A stretch of DNA of 39,298 nucleotides from Deltaproteobacteria bacterium (lineage in GTDB: Bacteria; Desulfobacterota; Binatia; Binatales; Binataceae), in contig JAKAVN010000016.1 of NCBI GenBank assembly GCA_021827495.1, positions 1-39,298 of the forward strand. Direction: 5' to 3'. A program made the translations under genes and the position numbers. Under the pieces are notes generated by a model. That model saw only the letters and a list, made by a program, of their open reading frames with translations, made no database searches and had not been told where the DNA came from. Of the stretch, positions 8,608-17,647 are shown piece by piece (position 1 is the stretch's first letter; the number at the start of each line of letters is the position of its first letter).

Positions 8608-8909
8608 CATGATCCCCCCAACCGCTCGAACAGGCATGACGCAGCGTAATCCTGCCCCCTCCATCTCCCGTAGCATCATAGCTCACTTTGACGCCTTTAG
8701 CTTAACGGCTCTGCCATCCTTCGGCGCCGCCGCCACCATTCCATCTCCTGCGTCGAGTCAGCCTCGAGAAAAAAAGCTCAGGCCGCGCCAGTGGAATTTA
8801 GCGTATCCGTTCTGGATGCGGCAGGGCAAAAGCGTGGCCGCGCGCAGGATAGGCTTTCGCTGCGCGGTCTGCTAAAGCGAACACCACGCGAAGCTGGGCG
8901 GGGTGCGGC

Positions 8910-10823
8910 GTGGGAGATTTCGACAGCGGCCTTCGATATTCCGGCGCGCGCGCGCGCGCGAAGATTTATGCCTATCTCGAGCGGCAAGTAGCCGGCGCGC
9001 ATACCGCCGAGCTGGTCGGCCTGCTCTTTCAGGGCGCGGGCTCCGATCCCGAACTCGGCCCGCGCATCGTCCAGCGCCTGCTCGGCGCCGATCCGAATTT
9101 CGTCTTCGACCCCGCGACCGCGATGTGGGCCTTGCGCGCGCGCGAGGCGCTCAAGGTGCCACTGGAGCGGGGGCGCTACGTAGTGGTCGATCTCGAGACC
9201 ACCGGCGGCCGCCCGAGCCCCGGCACGATCACCGAGATCGGCGCCTACCGGATGGAAGGTCCGCGAATGACGGAATCGTTCGCGTCGCTGGTGCGCCCGC
9301 GCGGGCCGATCTCGCCCTTCGTCACGCGGCTGACCTCGATCACCAACGAGATGGTGGCGGGCGCGCCACCGATCGAGCGCGTGCTGCCGGCGTTTCGCGA
9401 TTTTTTGGGCGATGCGGTGATGGTTGCGCACAACGCGCAGTTCGATTTCGCCTTCCTCGACTTCGAGTTCCGCCGCATCTTCGGGATGAGGCTCAAGAAC
9501 CCGATTCTGTGCACGCTCAGGCTTTCGCGCCGTTTCGCGCCCTCGCTGCGCCGCCGCCGGCTCGACGCGCTGGCTGAGCATTTTGGGCTCTCGACCGAGG
9601 GACGCCATCGCGGACTCGGCGACGCGCGGATGGCGGCCGAGCTGCTGTCAATCTTTCTCGACCTCGCGGCGCAAAGCGGGATCAAGCGCGTCGACCGGCT
9701 GATCGATCTGCACAGCCGCGGTGCCGCCGGCCACCGTATCGAACGCCACCTCCCGCCCGAGGCGATCGCGGCGCTGCCGATGGCGCCCGGGGTCTACCTG
9801 ATGCGCAACGAGCGCGGCGACCTGCTCTACGTCGGCAAGGCCGGCAGGCTGCGCGAGCGCGTCGCCTCGTATTTCAACGGCGCGCTGGGCGCCAAGGCGA
9901 AGACCGCCGACCTGGTGAGCCACGTTTACGCCGTCGACACCCGGCTTGCGCCCTCCGCGCTCGACGCCGCGCTGCTCGAGGCGCGGCTCATCCGCGAACT
10001 CAAGCCGCCGTACAACCGGATGCTCAAGGGGATGGCGCCGGCGTACTTCGTGCGCCTGGACCTGATGGACCCCTTTCCGCGCCTGACGCTTTCGGCCAGG
10101 CTCTCGGCGCGCCGCGGCGTGATGCAGCTCGGGCCGTTCGTGGGACGGGGCGGGGTCGATCGCGCGGTGCGTGCGCTCGGGCGCATCCTGGGGCTGCGCA
10201 CGTGCGCCAGCAGGCTCGCGCCCGAGGCGGATTTCTCGCCCTGCATGTACGGCCAGATGGGCCACTGCGCGATGCCGTGCAACCTGAGCGCCGACGAAGA
10301 GGCCTACGGCGCGCGGGTGCGCCGCGCGGTCGAATTTTTGCGCGGGCGCAGCGGGCCGCTGCTCGGCGAACTGGCCCGCGCGCGCGAGCAGGCGGCGCGC
10401 GCGCTGCGCTTCGAGGAGGCCGCGCGGCTCCATCGCGAGCTCGGGTCGCTCACCACGCTCGCCGCGCGGGCCGAGCGGCTGAGCCGCGTCGTGACCGAGA
10501 ACAACCTGGTCATCGTGGTGGGCGCCGGCGCCTCGATGCTCGCGCACGCGGTGTTGAGCGGGCGGCTCGCGCTGACCCATCCGCTCGGGGGAGCGGCCGA
10601 CGCCTGCGCGGTCGCCGGATTCGTGGCCGCGAATTACGAGCGCTATCGCGCGCGGCCGGTGGCGCGCGCTGAACTCGACGCGATGGCGATCGTGGCGCGA
10701 TGGCTCTCGGAGCGCGACGCCGCCGACGGCCGGCTACTTCATCTGCGCGGGCCGACGCTCGATCCCGCCGCGCTGTGGCCGCCCGCAGGCAACGCCGAGC
10801 ACGTCGAAACACCACATTCTTGA
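8910..10823 (+). CDS. DEDDh exonuclease fused to GIY-YIG UvrC-like nuclease
   Basis: This 637-residue DNA repair-type protein has two nuclease domains. Residues about 88-252 are a DnaQ-like 3'-5' exonuclease with Asp94/Glu96 (VDLETTGG), Asp179 (HNAQFD) and His233/Asp238 (HRGLGDA). Residues about 288-375 are a GIY-YIG endonuclease domain (GVY 294-296, YVG 307-309), followed by a UvrC-like region with a Cys cluster and a UVR-type motif (LRFEEAARLHREL). The same fusion is known from Actinobacteria (Cho/UvrC-like, often called DEDD exonuclease domain protein). It probably trims or incises DNA lesions. The C-terminal RNase H-like and HhH domains of true UvrC are missing. The GTG start at 8910 is tentative, since the first 60 residues are poorly conserved in type. 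Confidence 0.85.
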   Translation: MGDFDSGLRYSGARARAKIYAYLERQVAGAHTAELVGLLFQGAGSDPELGPRIVQRLLGADPNFVFDPATAMWALRAREALKVPLERGRYVVVDLETTGGRPSPGTITEIGAYRMEGPRMTESFASLVRPRGPISPFVTRLTSITNEMVAGAPPIERVLPAFRDFLGDAVMVAHNAQFDFAFLDFEFRRIFGMRLKNPILCTLRLSRRFAPSLRRRRLDALAEHFGLSTEGRHRGLGDARMAAELLSIFLDLAAQSGIKRVDRLIDLHSRGAAGHRIERHLPPEAIAALPMAPGVYLMRNERGDLLYVGKAGRLRERVASYFNGALGAKAKTADLVSHVYAVDTRLAPSALDAALLEARLIRELKPPYNRMLKGMAPAYFVRLDLMDPFPRLTLSARLSARRGVMQLGPFVGRGGVDRAVRALGRILGLRTCASRLAPEADFSPCMYGQMGHCAMPCNLSADEEAYGARVRRAVEFLRGRSGPLLGELARAREQAARALRFEEAARLHRELGSLTTLAARAERLSRVVTENNLVIVVGAGASMLAHAVLSGRLALTHPLGGAADACAVAGFVAANYERYRARPVARAELDAMAIVARWLSERDAADGRLLHLRGPTLDPAALWPPAGNAEHVETPHS

Positions 10824-10933
10824 CAGCGCGCGTTCAGGTCCGGACGGGCAGGGCGGGGCTTTTTAAGCACGGCCCGGGCGGCGCTATACTCGGTCAACGG
10901 CAGATCACGGAAGGATCACGGGAGGAACCGATC

Positions 10934-12064
10934 ATGCGCAACTGGATACGCTTTCCCCGGGTCGAGGGCAGCTCTTCGCGCCAGGCCCATTGCGATCTGC
11001 CCGAGGGCACCTTCGAGCGCGAACTGGGGCGCGAGGGTTTCTCCGGGCCGTCGACCCAGATGTACCATCGCCATCAGCCCACCGGATGGACCGCGTGGGA
11101 GGGGCCGCTGCGCCCGCGCGCCTTCAACCTCAACCGCCTCGAAGGCGCAAGCGCCTCGCCCTGGGAGGCGCATCCCGTGATGGGCAACGCGAGCATGCAG
11201 ATGCGCTGGTGGCGCTGCGCCGCGGCGATGAAAGATCTGGTGCGCAACGCCGACGGCGACGAACTCATCTTCATCCACGAGGGCGCGGGCGATCTGTTCT
11301 GCGACTACGGGCACCTGGCGCTGCGCGACGGCGACTACGTGGTGCTGCCGCGCGGCACCGCATGGCGAATCGAAACCGATGCGCCGCTGAGCGCGCTCCT
11401 GATCGAGGCGACCGGCGATTCCTACCAGCTCCCCGACAAGGGCATCCTCGGCAACCAGGCGATCTTCGATCCCGCGGTGCTCGACACTCCGCGCATCGAC
11501 CAGGCCTTCCTCGCCCAGCAGGACGAGCGGCCGTGGAAGATCGTGGTCAAACGGCGCGGCCGGCTGAGTTCGGTGAGCTACCCGTTCAACCCGCTGGATG
11601 CGGTCGGATGGCATGGCGATCTCGCGCCGGTGCGGCTTAACTGGCGCGACCTGCGTCCGATCGTCAGCGCGCGATACCACATTCCGCCCTCGGCCCACGT
11701 CAATTTCGTGGCCGAGCGCTTCGTGGTGGGCACCTTTGCGCCGCGTCCGATCGAGTCCGATCCCGGCGCGCTCAAGGTGCCGTTCTTCCACAACGACGAC
11801 GACGTCGACGAGATCATCTTTCTGCATCGCGGGCAGTTCTTCAGCCGCGACAACTTCGGCCCCGGGATGCTGAGCCTCCATCCGTGCGGCTTCCCGCACG
11901 GCCCCCAGCCCAAGGCGTTTGCGATCGGCGCACGGCGCGCGCGCACCGAGACCGACGAGGTCGCGGTCTATATCGACACCTTCGACGCGGTCGAGATGGC
12001 CGAGCTTCCCGCCGGGGTCGAGGACCCAGGCTATGTCGACGCCTGGAAGGCGCCCGCGCAATGA
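10934..12064 (+). CDS. Homogentisate 1,2-dioxygenase-like protein
   Basis: This 376-residue cupin-type protein is related to homogentisate dioxygenase, the iron enzyme that opens the ring of homogentisate in tyrosine/phenylalanine breakdown. The iron-site region is recognisable: His286, Glu293 (HNDDDVDEIIF) and His322 (PHGP), with HRGQFFSRDN between. The His-Glu spacing is seven residues rather than six as in the human enzyme, so it belongs to the divergent bacterial branch and substrate identity is less certain. The ATG at 10934 has GGGAGGA upstream (10920-10926); the frame remains open upstream inside the preceding gene's end. The usual partners (maleylacetoacetate isomerase, fumarylacetoacetase) are not in the window. 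Confidence 0.72.
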   Translation: MRNWIRFPRVEGSSSRQAHCDLPEGTFERELGREGFSGPSTQMYHRHQPTGWTAWEGPLRPRAFNLNRLEGASASPWEAHPVMGNASMQMRWWRCAAAMKDLVRNADGDELIFIHEGAGDLFCDYGHLALRDGDYVVLPRGTAWRIETDAPLSALLIEATGDSYQLPDKGILGNQAIFDPAVLDTPRIDQAFLAQQDERPWKIVVKRRGRLSSVSYPFNPLDAVGWHGDLAPVRLNWRDLRPIVSARYHIPPSAHVNFVAERFVVGTFAPRPIESDPGALKVPFFHNDDDVDEIIFLHRGQFFSRDNFGPGMLSLHPCGFPHGPQPKAFAIGARRARTETDEVAVYIDTFDAVEMAELPAGVEDPGYVDAWKAPAQ

Positions 12065-12155
12065 GCGGCGATTCGAGCACTCGCGAGGCTCATCGCCCCT
12101 GCCATGGGGGGCGGGACAACACGCTTGCCGCTGCGGTGGCCGGGCGCACCCCTCG

Positions 12156-12860
12156 CTAGGCGCCGAGGTTTTCCTTGAACAGGCTGAGCACGTTTTGCCA
12201 CGCGTCGCGCGCCTCGGCCGCGGCATAGACGTCCTTGCGCGTGTCGTTGAAGAAGCCGTGCGAGCAGCCCTTGTAGATTTTCACTTCGCCGCGCTTGTTG
12301 AACTTCTTAAGATCGGCGGCGAGCCGGTCGACTTCCTTGCGCGTAATCCATCCGTCGTTCTCGCCGTAGGCGTAGAACACGGGGCAGTTGAGATTTCGCA
12401 GTTGCTCGTCGAGCGGGACTTCGCCGTAGAACGGCGCCGCCGCCTTGATGTCCTTGCTCACGCACGGCAGCAGCATCGCGTAGCCCCCGCCCATGCAGAA
12501 GCCGATCACTCCGATGCGCGCGGGGTTGGCCTCCTTCTGGCTCTTGATCCACGCGACCGTGCTCAGCAGGTCTTCGATTCCGTCGCCCTTGTCGAGCTTC
12601 GACATCAGTTGGCCGGCGATGTTGGGATCCTTGGTGACCTTGTGGCCCTGGCGCGAGTAAAGGTCGGGCGCCACCGCGAAATAGCCCTCTTGCGCGAAGC
12701 GCCGCGCCACGTCGCGGATATGATCGTCGAGTCCCCACCATTCCTGCACCACGATAACCGCCGGGCGCGGAGCGCCGCCGGCCTGATGGGCCACGTAGGC
12801 TTTGAGCTCGCAGTGCCTGCCCCTGAACATTACGTCCTGTGCGACTAGTTCGTCGGCCAT
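12156..12860 (-). CDS. Dienelactone hydrolase family protein
   Basis: This 234-residue alpha/beta hydrolase of the carboxymethylenebutenolidase type carries the triad Cys122 (GFCMGGG), Asp169 (ENDGWI) and His201 (HGFFN). Glu40 in VVQEWWGL corresponds to the glutamate that activates the cysteine in Pseudomonas DLH. The family hydrolyses dienelactone to maleylacetate in ortho-cleavage of chloroaromatics, but many genomic members act on other lactones or esters. It is cytoplasmic, with no signal peptide. It is convergent with the homogentisate-dioxygenase-like gene (91 bp between the ends) and downstream of the TPR lipoprotein gene on the same strand (45 bp gap). Confidence 0.85.
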   Translation of the reverse strand: MADELVAQDVMFRGRHCELKAYVAHQAGGAPRPAVIVVQEWWGLDDHIRDVARRFAQEGYFAVAPDLYSRQGHKVTKDPNIAGQLMSKLDKGDGIEDLLSTVAWIKSQKEANPARIGVIGFCMGGGYAMLLPCVSKDIKAAAPFYGEVPLDEQLRNLNCPVFYAYGENDGWITRKEVDRLAADLKKFNKRGEVKIYKGCSHGFFNDTRKDVYAAAEARDAWQNVLSLFKENLGA

Positions 12861-12905
12861 GATTGAAAGTCCTCCCTTGGGTGAACGGTTCTTGGGGCGC
12901 GGGGC

Positions 12906-13835
12906 TTATTCGGCCGCGGTTACCGGGATGAAGCCGACCGTGCCATTGCGCAAGGTTATCTGCAGCCAGTTGCCCTGGATTCCGGTGACGTGCACGAAGC
13001 GGCCGCGATGGACCTGGCCGACCACGGTGGTGGAGCTGTCGGTTCCCTGGTAGACCGGTGAATTCCTGCTCAGCTTGAACTTGCGGTTAAGCTTCTTGAG
13101 TTTGTACCGCTTGCCAACCGGCGTCGCGGCGGCGGGCGCGGGCGCGGTCGCCGCGGTTGCAGAAAAGGCGGGCGCGGGTGCGGCTTCGGCCGCCGATGGA
13201 GGGGGCAGCAGGTGCGGATCGAGCGCGCGCACCTCGGCGTACTCGGCATCGGCCTCGGTCTTGCCGTTGGGAGTCGTGCTAAGCAGATTGGCCAGCGCCA
13301 AGTGGGCGTGCGCGCTCTTGGGCTGGAGTCCGATCGCGGTGCGCAGCTCGCTCTCGGCCCATCCCGGCTTGTTGGCCTTGGCCAGCAGCGAGCCGAGTTG
13401 CAGCCGGTAAGCCGGATCAGCCGGCTTGAGCGCGACCGCCGCGCGGTATTGCTCTTCAGCCGCGCCCATTTGCGACTGCGCTTCATAGAGCCCGCCCAGG
13501 GCCGAATGCGCGGCGGCGTTGGCCGGCTCGAGTTCGAGCACCCGCATGAATTCCGCTTGCGCCAGCGCCGGCTTCTGCTCGAAGACGTACAGGTTGCCGA
13601 GCGCGACGTGGACCCGCGGATCGTTGGGTGCGGCCTTGGCCGCCGCCTGATAGTTCTGCTCGGCCTGCGGCAGTTGCGTCTTCTGCATCGCCGCGTCGCC
13701 GGCGCTCAGGTAGTCGTCGGCCGATTGCCCATGGCATCCGGCCATCAACGCCAGCGCCAGCGCCGCCGCCGCGATCGACAGCCTCGATCTAAATGCGCGG
13801 GCGGGTGCCCGCCCGGTCGGTTTATTCCGCTCCAT
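12906..13835 (-). CDS. TPR lipoprotein with C-terminal SH3-like domain
   Basis: This 309-residue lipoprotein has a basic N-terminus, a hydrophobic stretch and the lipobox LMAGC (Cys34). At least four tetratricopeptide repeats follow (residues about 40-190; the PNDPRVHVALGNLY and PANAAAHSALGGLY type), then an Ala/Pro-rich linker and a bacterial SH3 domain at the end (NSPVYQGTDSSTTVVGQV...GNWLQITL). TPRs bind proteins and SH3b domains often bind cell wall, so a scaffold between envelope and peptidoglycan is likely; the partner is unknown. The frame extends to 13934, but the ATG at 13835 starts the lipoprotein signal and has purine-rich GGAAGGTGGAGG upstream. It is divergent from cofC. Confidence 0.8.
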   Translation of the reverse strand: MERNKPTGRAPARAFRSRLSIAAAALALALMAGCHGQSADDYLSAGDAAMQKTQLPQAEQNYQAAAKAAPNDPRVHVALGNLYVFEQKPALAQAEFMRVLELEPANAAAHSALGGLYEAQSQMGAAEEQYRAAVALKPADPAYRLQLGSLLAKANKPGWAESELRTAIGLQPKSAHAHLALANLLSTTPNGKTEADAEYAEVRALDPHLLPPPSAAEAAPAPAFSATAATAPAPAAATPVGKRYKLKKLNRKFKLSRNSPVYQGTDSSTTVVGQVHRGRFVHVTGIQGNWLQITLRNGTVGFIPVTAAE

Positions 13836-14010
13836 TGCCTCCACCTTCCTCGTCCGGACTCGAACGGATATGGCGCATCCGCCGCGATTTGGGGCAGCTC
13901 TCACGCGCGCGGCGCGGGGTGACCGCCGGGCCAACGATGGCGAAGCGCCGATTCAATGTTGAAGCAGCGGCGCAAAGACTGTCAAGGCGGCGAGCCGGCC
14001 CGCTTTGCGG

Positions 14011-14039
14011 TTGGCTCGACTGCCTGCGTAGGTTATAAA
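14011..14039 (+). promoter_or_regulatory. Candidate sigma70-like promoter for the cofC-mla operon
   Basis: TTGGCT (14011-14016), 17 bp, then TATAAA (14034-14039). The GTG start of cofC is only nine bases past the -10 box, so a transcript from here would be leaderless or nearly so. Assigned by eye. Confidence 0.4.
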
Positions 14040-14047
14040 GGTACGCC

Positions 14048-14695
14048 GTGCGTGCAATCCTGATCGCCGCCAAGCATCTCGCCTTCGCCAAGACGCGCCT
14101 GGGGCGTGCCGTGGGCGACGCCGATCGCATGGCGCTGGCCGAGGCGATGTTCCGCGACGTGCTGGGCGCGGCGCTGGGCGCGCGCGCGGCCGATCATGTG
14201 GCGGTGATCAGCTCGGACCCGGCGCTGCTCGACCTGGCGCGCGCGGCGGGCGCGCTGGTGATCGACGAGGAGTTCCCGCGCGGGCTCAACGCCGCGGTCC
14301 GCCTGGCGACGGCGGCGCTGGCGGCGCAGGGCGTGGCGGCGCTGTGTACGGTGCTCTCGGACATTCCGCTGGTCACCGGCGAGGATATCGACGCGGTGTT
14401 CGGCGCACTGGCCGCCGAGGAGCGCGGCGTGGTGCTGGTGCCCTCGCGCGACTTGAGCGGCACCAATATAATCGCGCGCGCGCCGGCGGGTGCGATTCCG
14501 ACCCGCTTCGGCGGCCGCAGCCTCGCGCGCCATCTCGAGGAATGCTACCGGCTCGGTGTGCCCAGCCGGGTGGTGCGCCAAAGAGGCCCGGCGCTCGACC
14601 TCGACCTGGTCGACGATCTTAACGAGTTTGTTCGCACGCCCAGCATGACCCATACCTACAGCCAGCTCGCCCGACTGGGAATCGCGCACGGCTAG
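14048..14695 (+). CDS. cofC: 2-phospho-L-lactate guanylyltransferase (CofC)
   Basis: This 215-residue nucleotidyltransferase-fold enzyme activates 2-phospholactate (or phosphoenolpyruvate, or 3-phosphoglycerate in some lineages) with GTP for coenzyme F420 synthesis. Support: the N-terminal strand with Lys and the KTRLG loop (15-19), the LSDIPLV acidic metal-binding motif, and the SRDLSGTNIIARAP segment that is typical of CofC/FbiD, followed by the FGG...S...H pattern. Length fits the family. It starts with GTG and ends 14 bp before mlaE, so it probably shares that transcript although the functions are unrelated. It gives genomic support for F420 use, in line with the LLM oxidoreductase at 28.2 kb. 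No cofD or cofE is visible here. Confidence 0.85.
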   Translation: MRAILIAAKHLAFAKTRLGRAVGDADRMALAEAMFRDVLGAALGARAADHVAVISSDPALLDLARAAGALVIDEEFPRGLNAAVRLATAALAAQGVAALCTVLSDIPLVTGEDIDAVFGALAAEERGVVLVPSRDLSGTNIIARAPAGAIPTRFGGRSLARHLEECYRLGVPSRVVRQRGPALDLDLVDDLNEFVRTPSMTHTYSQLARLGIAHG

Positions 14696-14709
14696 ACGGC
14701 TAATCCGGG

Positions 14710-15489
14710 ATGTCGAGAATACTTGAGATGGTGGAGCGCCTTGGTGCGCTGGTGATCGACAATGTCACAGCGCTGGGCAACTTCGTGCTGTTCCTTGGCA
14801 CGGCGGTGTGGTGCGCGGTGACCCCGCCCTACAAGCCGCGCCTGGTGATCCGCCAGGTCCGCATCATCGGGGCCGAATCGATCGTGCTGGTGGGGCTGAT
14901 CGGCGCGTTCACCGGAATGGTGCTCGGGCTGCAGGGCTACAACACGCTGCGCCGCTTCGGCTCGGAGGGCGCGCTCGGCACCGTGGTCGCGCTGGTGCTG
15001 GTGCGCGAGCTGGGCCCGGTGCTGGCGGCGCTGATGGTCACCGCGCGGGCGGGATCGGCGATGGCGGCCGAGCTCGGATCGATGCAGGCGACCGAGCAGG
15101 TCGACGCGCTGGCGGTGATGGCGATAAACCCGATCCAGTACCTGGTCTCGCCGCGCGTGATCGCCGGGGTGATCAGCTTTCCGCTGCTGACCAGCATCTT
15201 CGACGTAATCGGAATCTGGGGCGGCTACCTGATCGGCGTGGGCCTGATGGGCGCGCCGGGCGGCAGCTACCTCAACGGGATCGCGCAGAACATGAGCGGC
15301 CACGACATCATGAGCGGCCTGTACAAGGCGCTGGTCTTCGGGTTGGTGGTGATGTGGGTCTGCTGTTACAAGGGCTATCACGCGCAGCGGATGGCGACCG
15401 GGGTGAGTCGCGCCACCACCGAGGCGGTGGTGCTCTCCAGCGTGCTGATTCTGGCGTGGGACTATTTCCTCACGTCGATTCTCCTATAG
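14710..15489 (+). CDS. mlaE: MlaE: lipid ABC transporter permease
   Basis: This 259-residue integral membrane permease of the MlaFEDB-type transporter moves phospholipid between the inner membrane and the periplasmic carrier MlaC. It has about five to six hydrophobic segments and the strongly conserved MlaE signature ELGPVLAALMVTARAGSA followed by AELGSMQATEQVDAL. The gene order mlaE, mlaF, mlaD, mlaC, mlaA with short gaps shows a dedicated operon. The start is the ATG at 14710, preceded only by a weak CCGGG. The small STAS protein MlaB of E. coli is not present in this operon. Confidence 0.92.
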   Translation: MSRILEMVERLGALVIDNVTALGNFVLFLGTAVWCAVTPPYKPRLVIRQVRIIGAESIVLVGLIGAFTGMVLGLQGYNTLRRFGSEGALGTVVALVLVRELGPVLAALMVTARAGSAMAAELGSMQATEQVDALAVMAINPIQYLVSPRVIAGVISFPLLTSIFDVIGIWGGYLIGVGLMGAPGGSYLNGIAQNMSGHDIMSGLYKALVFGLVVMWVCCYKGYHAQRMATGVSRATTEAVVLSSVLILAWDYFLTSILL

Positions 15490-15523
15490 AATCCGCGCTT
15501 CGGGAGAATGCGGTTGAGGCAAG

Positions 15524-16315
15524 ATGGCGGCGGTTGAACAGAACGGAAACGGGCCGCTTGCGATCGAGGTGCGCGCGCTGCGCCATCGCTTCGGCCGCCA
15601 GCAGGTCCTCAACGGCGTCGATCTCGATTTCCCGCGCGGCCAGATAACGACTATCGTGGGGCCGAGCGGCTGCGGCAAGACCGTGCTGCTCAAGCATCTC
15701 AACCTGCTGCTGCGCGCCGACTCGGGGAAGATCGTGATCGACGGCGTCGACGTGACCCGCTTGGGTAATCGCGGACTGGACGAGGTGCGTAAGGAATTCG
15801 GGATGCTGTTCCAGGCGGGCGCGCTGTTCGACTCGATGAGCGTGTTCGACAACGTCGCCTTTCCGCTGGTCGAAAACACGCGCCTCGGGCGCGAGGAAAT
15901 TGCGCCGAAAGTGCGCGAGATGCTGGCTAACGTGGGGCTCGAGGGGATGGAAGCCAAGTATCCCTCGGAGCTCAGCGGCGGGATGCAGAAGCGGGCGGCG
16001 CTCGCGCGCGCGCTCATTCGCAATCCCAAGCTACTCATGCTCGACGAGCCGACCACCGGGCTGGACCCGACGCGCACCGGATCGATCCACGCGCTGGTGC
16101 GCCATACCCAGCAGCGCTTTGGGCTAACCGTGGTGATGGTCAGCCATGACGTGCCCGCGGTCTTCGAGATTTCCGACCACGTCGCTTTCATGCATGAGGG
16201 CAGGATGAGGCTTAGCGGGACGCCCGCCGAAGTTACGGCGGCCAACGACGAGGTCTTCAACCGCTTTTTGGCGGGCAGGGCCGCGGGAGAGGAACAGGGG
16301 GCGTCCGCGCTGTGA
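15524..16315 (+). CDS. mlaF: MlaF: lipid ABC transporter ATPase
   Basis: This 263-residue ABC ATPase powers MlaE. It has Walker A GPSGCGKT (46-53), a Q-loop region with FQAGALFD, the ABC signature LSGGM, Walker B LLMLDEPTTGLDP and the switch histidine in VSHD. The FQAGALFDSMSVFDNVAFPL segment is typical of the MlaF subfamily. It lies 34 bp after mlaE and 25 bp before mlaD. The C-terminal tail, which binds MlaB in E. coli, is short and Ala/Gly-rich here. Confidence 0.93.
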   Translation: MAAVEQNGNGPLAIEVRALRHRFGRQQVLNGVDLDFPRGQITTIVGPSGCGKTVLLKHLNLLLRADSGKIVIDGVDVTRLGNRGLDEVRKEFGMLFQAGALFDSMSVFDNVAFPLVENTRLGREEIAPKVREMLANVGLEGMEAKYPSELSGGMQKRAALARALIRNPKLLMLDEPTTGLDPTRTGSIHALVRHTQQRFGLTVVMVSHDVPAVFEISDHVAFMHEGRMRLSGTPAEVTAANDEVFNRFLAGRAAGEEQGASAL

Positions 16316-16340
16316 GAACGGATCGCTCTGAGAACGGATA

Positions 16341-16880
16341 ATGTACGCGAGCTGGACAACCAAGCTTATCGTGGGAATTTTCGCGCTGGCCGGGATAGCG
16401 GCGCTGATCTTTCTGTCGCTGCAGCTCGGCCGGGTCGAACTGTTCAACAAGAACGGTTACGTGCTGTACGCGAATTTCGACAATATCTCGGGCCTGAAGA
16501 CCAACGATCAGGTCGAGATCGCGGGCGTGCAGGTTGGCAAGGTAATTGCTATCTCACTCAAGGATTACCGCGCGCACGTTGCGTTGCGGATCAATGACGG
16601 CGTCCAGATCGACACCGATGCGATAGCTTCAATCAAGACCAGCGGTATAATTGGCGACAAATATGTCTCGATTTCGCTCGGCGGCGGTGAACATGACCTC
16701 GGAAATGACGGCCTGATCCAGCGGACCCAGTCTGCCTTCGTGCTGGAGGATGCGATCGGTCAGTTGATCAACAGCAGTAACAGCCCCAGCTCAGGCGGTA
16801 GGGGCAGCGCCTCTGGGAGCGGCACATCCCCCAGCGGTCACGACGCATCCCCGGCCGACCATGATAAATATTTGAAGTAG
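16341..16880 (+). CDS. mlaD: MlaD: MCE-domain lipid-binding subunit
   Basis: This 179-residue protein has one N-terminal transmembrane helix (about 7-28) and a single MCE domain (about 40-118: YANFDNISGLKTNDQVEIAGV...SGIIGDKYVSISLGG). A Gly/Ser/His-rich tail of about 40 residues follows, without secondary-structure-forming sequence. In E. coli MlaD forms a hexameric ring on the periplasmic side of MlaE and passes lipid through its central pore. The size (E. coli 183 aa) and position between mlaF and mlaC fit. It is anchored in the inner membrane and faces the periplasm. Confidence 0.92.
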   Translation: MYASWTTKLIVGIFALAGIAALIFLSLQLGRVELFNKNGYVLYANFDNISGLKTNDQVEIAGVQVGKVIAISLKDYRAHVALRINDGVQIDTDAIASIKTSGIIGDKYVSISLGGGEHDLGNDGLIQRTQSAFVLEDAIGQLINSSNSPSSGGRGSASGSGTSPSGHDASPADHDKYLK

Positions 16881-16901
16881 AAATAGGAAAAAGAAAGCCC
16901 T

Positions 16902-17594
16902 ATGCTCGGGAATAATTACTCAGCTCGTAACCTTCGAGTCGGCCCTCCGGCACGGGTTTCGTTTGGGGTGGTGAGGATGGCATTGAGCGCCATTGCGGGC
17001 GCGATCCTTGTCTTGATGCTGGCGGAGGCCGCGAGGCCGACGGCGGCGTGGGCCTTAACGAGGCCGATTGACGAGGTCCGGCAGGTCGTCAACCAGTCGC
17101 TGCCAGTGCTGCGCGACGCGCACACACCGCTTACCCAGCGCCGCCGCCAACTGCGCACGTTGATTGAGCATCACTTCGATTTCGCGGATATGGCGCGGAT
17201 CGCGCTGGGCCACCATTGGCGCGAACTCAATGCCGCCCAGCGCGCCCAATTCACCCAACTGTTCACAGCCTTCATCGAAAACGCCTACTTGGGCAAAATC
17301 CAGGACTATTCCGGCCAGAATGTGGCGGTGCTGGGCGAAAACTCCGAAGGCGAGGGCTTCGCCCGGGTGCGCAGCGAAATAATCCAGCAGGGCAAGCAGC
17401 CGATCGAGGTGGACTACCTGCTGCGCGAGATAAACGGGAACTGGAAGATATACGACGTCACGGTTGACGCAATTAGCATCGTCGCGAATTATCGTAATCA
17501 GTTTAACCGCGTGATTAATGATCAAGGATTCGATAGGCTGATGGCCGACATGCGTGCCAAGCAGCAGCAGTTGCAGGCCTCGCTGGGGTCATAG
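16902..17594 (+). CDS. mlaC: MlaC: periplasmic phospholipid carrier
   Basis: This 230-residue soluble carrier shuttles phospholipid between MlaA in the outer membrane and MlaD in the inner membrane. An N-terminal signal region (hydrophobic about 25-48, Ala-rich cleavage area) precedes an MlaC/Ttg2 domain with the family pattern HFDFADMARIALGHHWRELN...F...F..N.YL, and later WKIYDVTVDAISIVANYRNQF. The ATG at 16902 has AGGAAAAAG upstream; an internal Met at residue 26 would give a more usual signal length. It follows mlaD by 21 bp. Confidence 0.9.
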   Translation: MLGNNYSARNLRVGPPARVSFGVVRMALSAIAGAILVLMLAEAARPTAAWALTRPIDEVRQVVNQSLPVLRDAHTPLTQRRRQLRTLIEHHFDFADMARIALGHHWRELNAAQRAQFTQLFTAFIENAYLGKIQDYSGQNVAVLGENSEGEGFARVRSEIIQQGKQPIEVDYLLREINGNWKIYDVTVDAISIVANYRNQFNRVINDQGFDRLMADMRAKQQQLQASLGS

Positions 17595-17647
17595 GGTCCG
17601 TAATCTGGGGGAGAACAGCGCCGGCCAATATCGGCGCGGAGGATAAC

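Noticed and set aside
9648-10580. 310-codon minus-strand frame inside the exonuclease/GIY-YIG gene
   Set aside because: The plus-strand frame carries the catalytic motifs; the antisense product is Arg/Gln/His-rich and unlike any protein.
10700-10933. N-terminal extension of the homogentisate-dioxygenase-like protein
   Set aside because: It overlaps the preceding gene and is Arg/Ala-rich; a good Shine-Dalgarno places the start at 10934.
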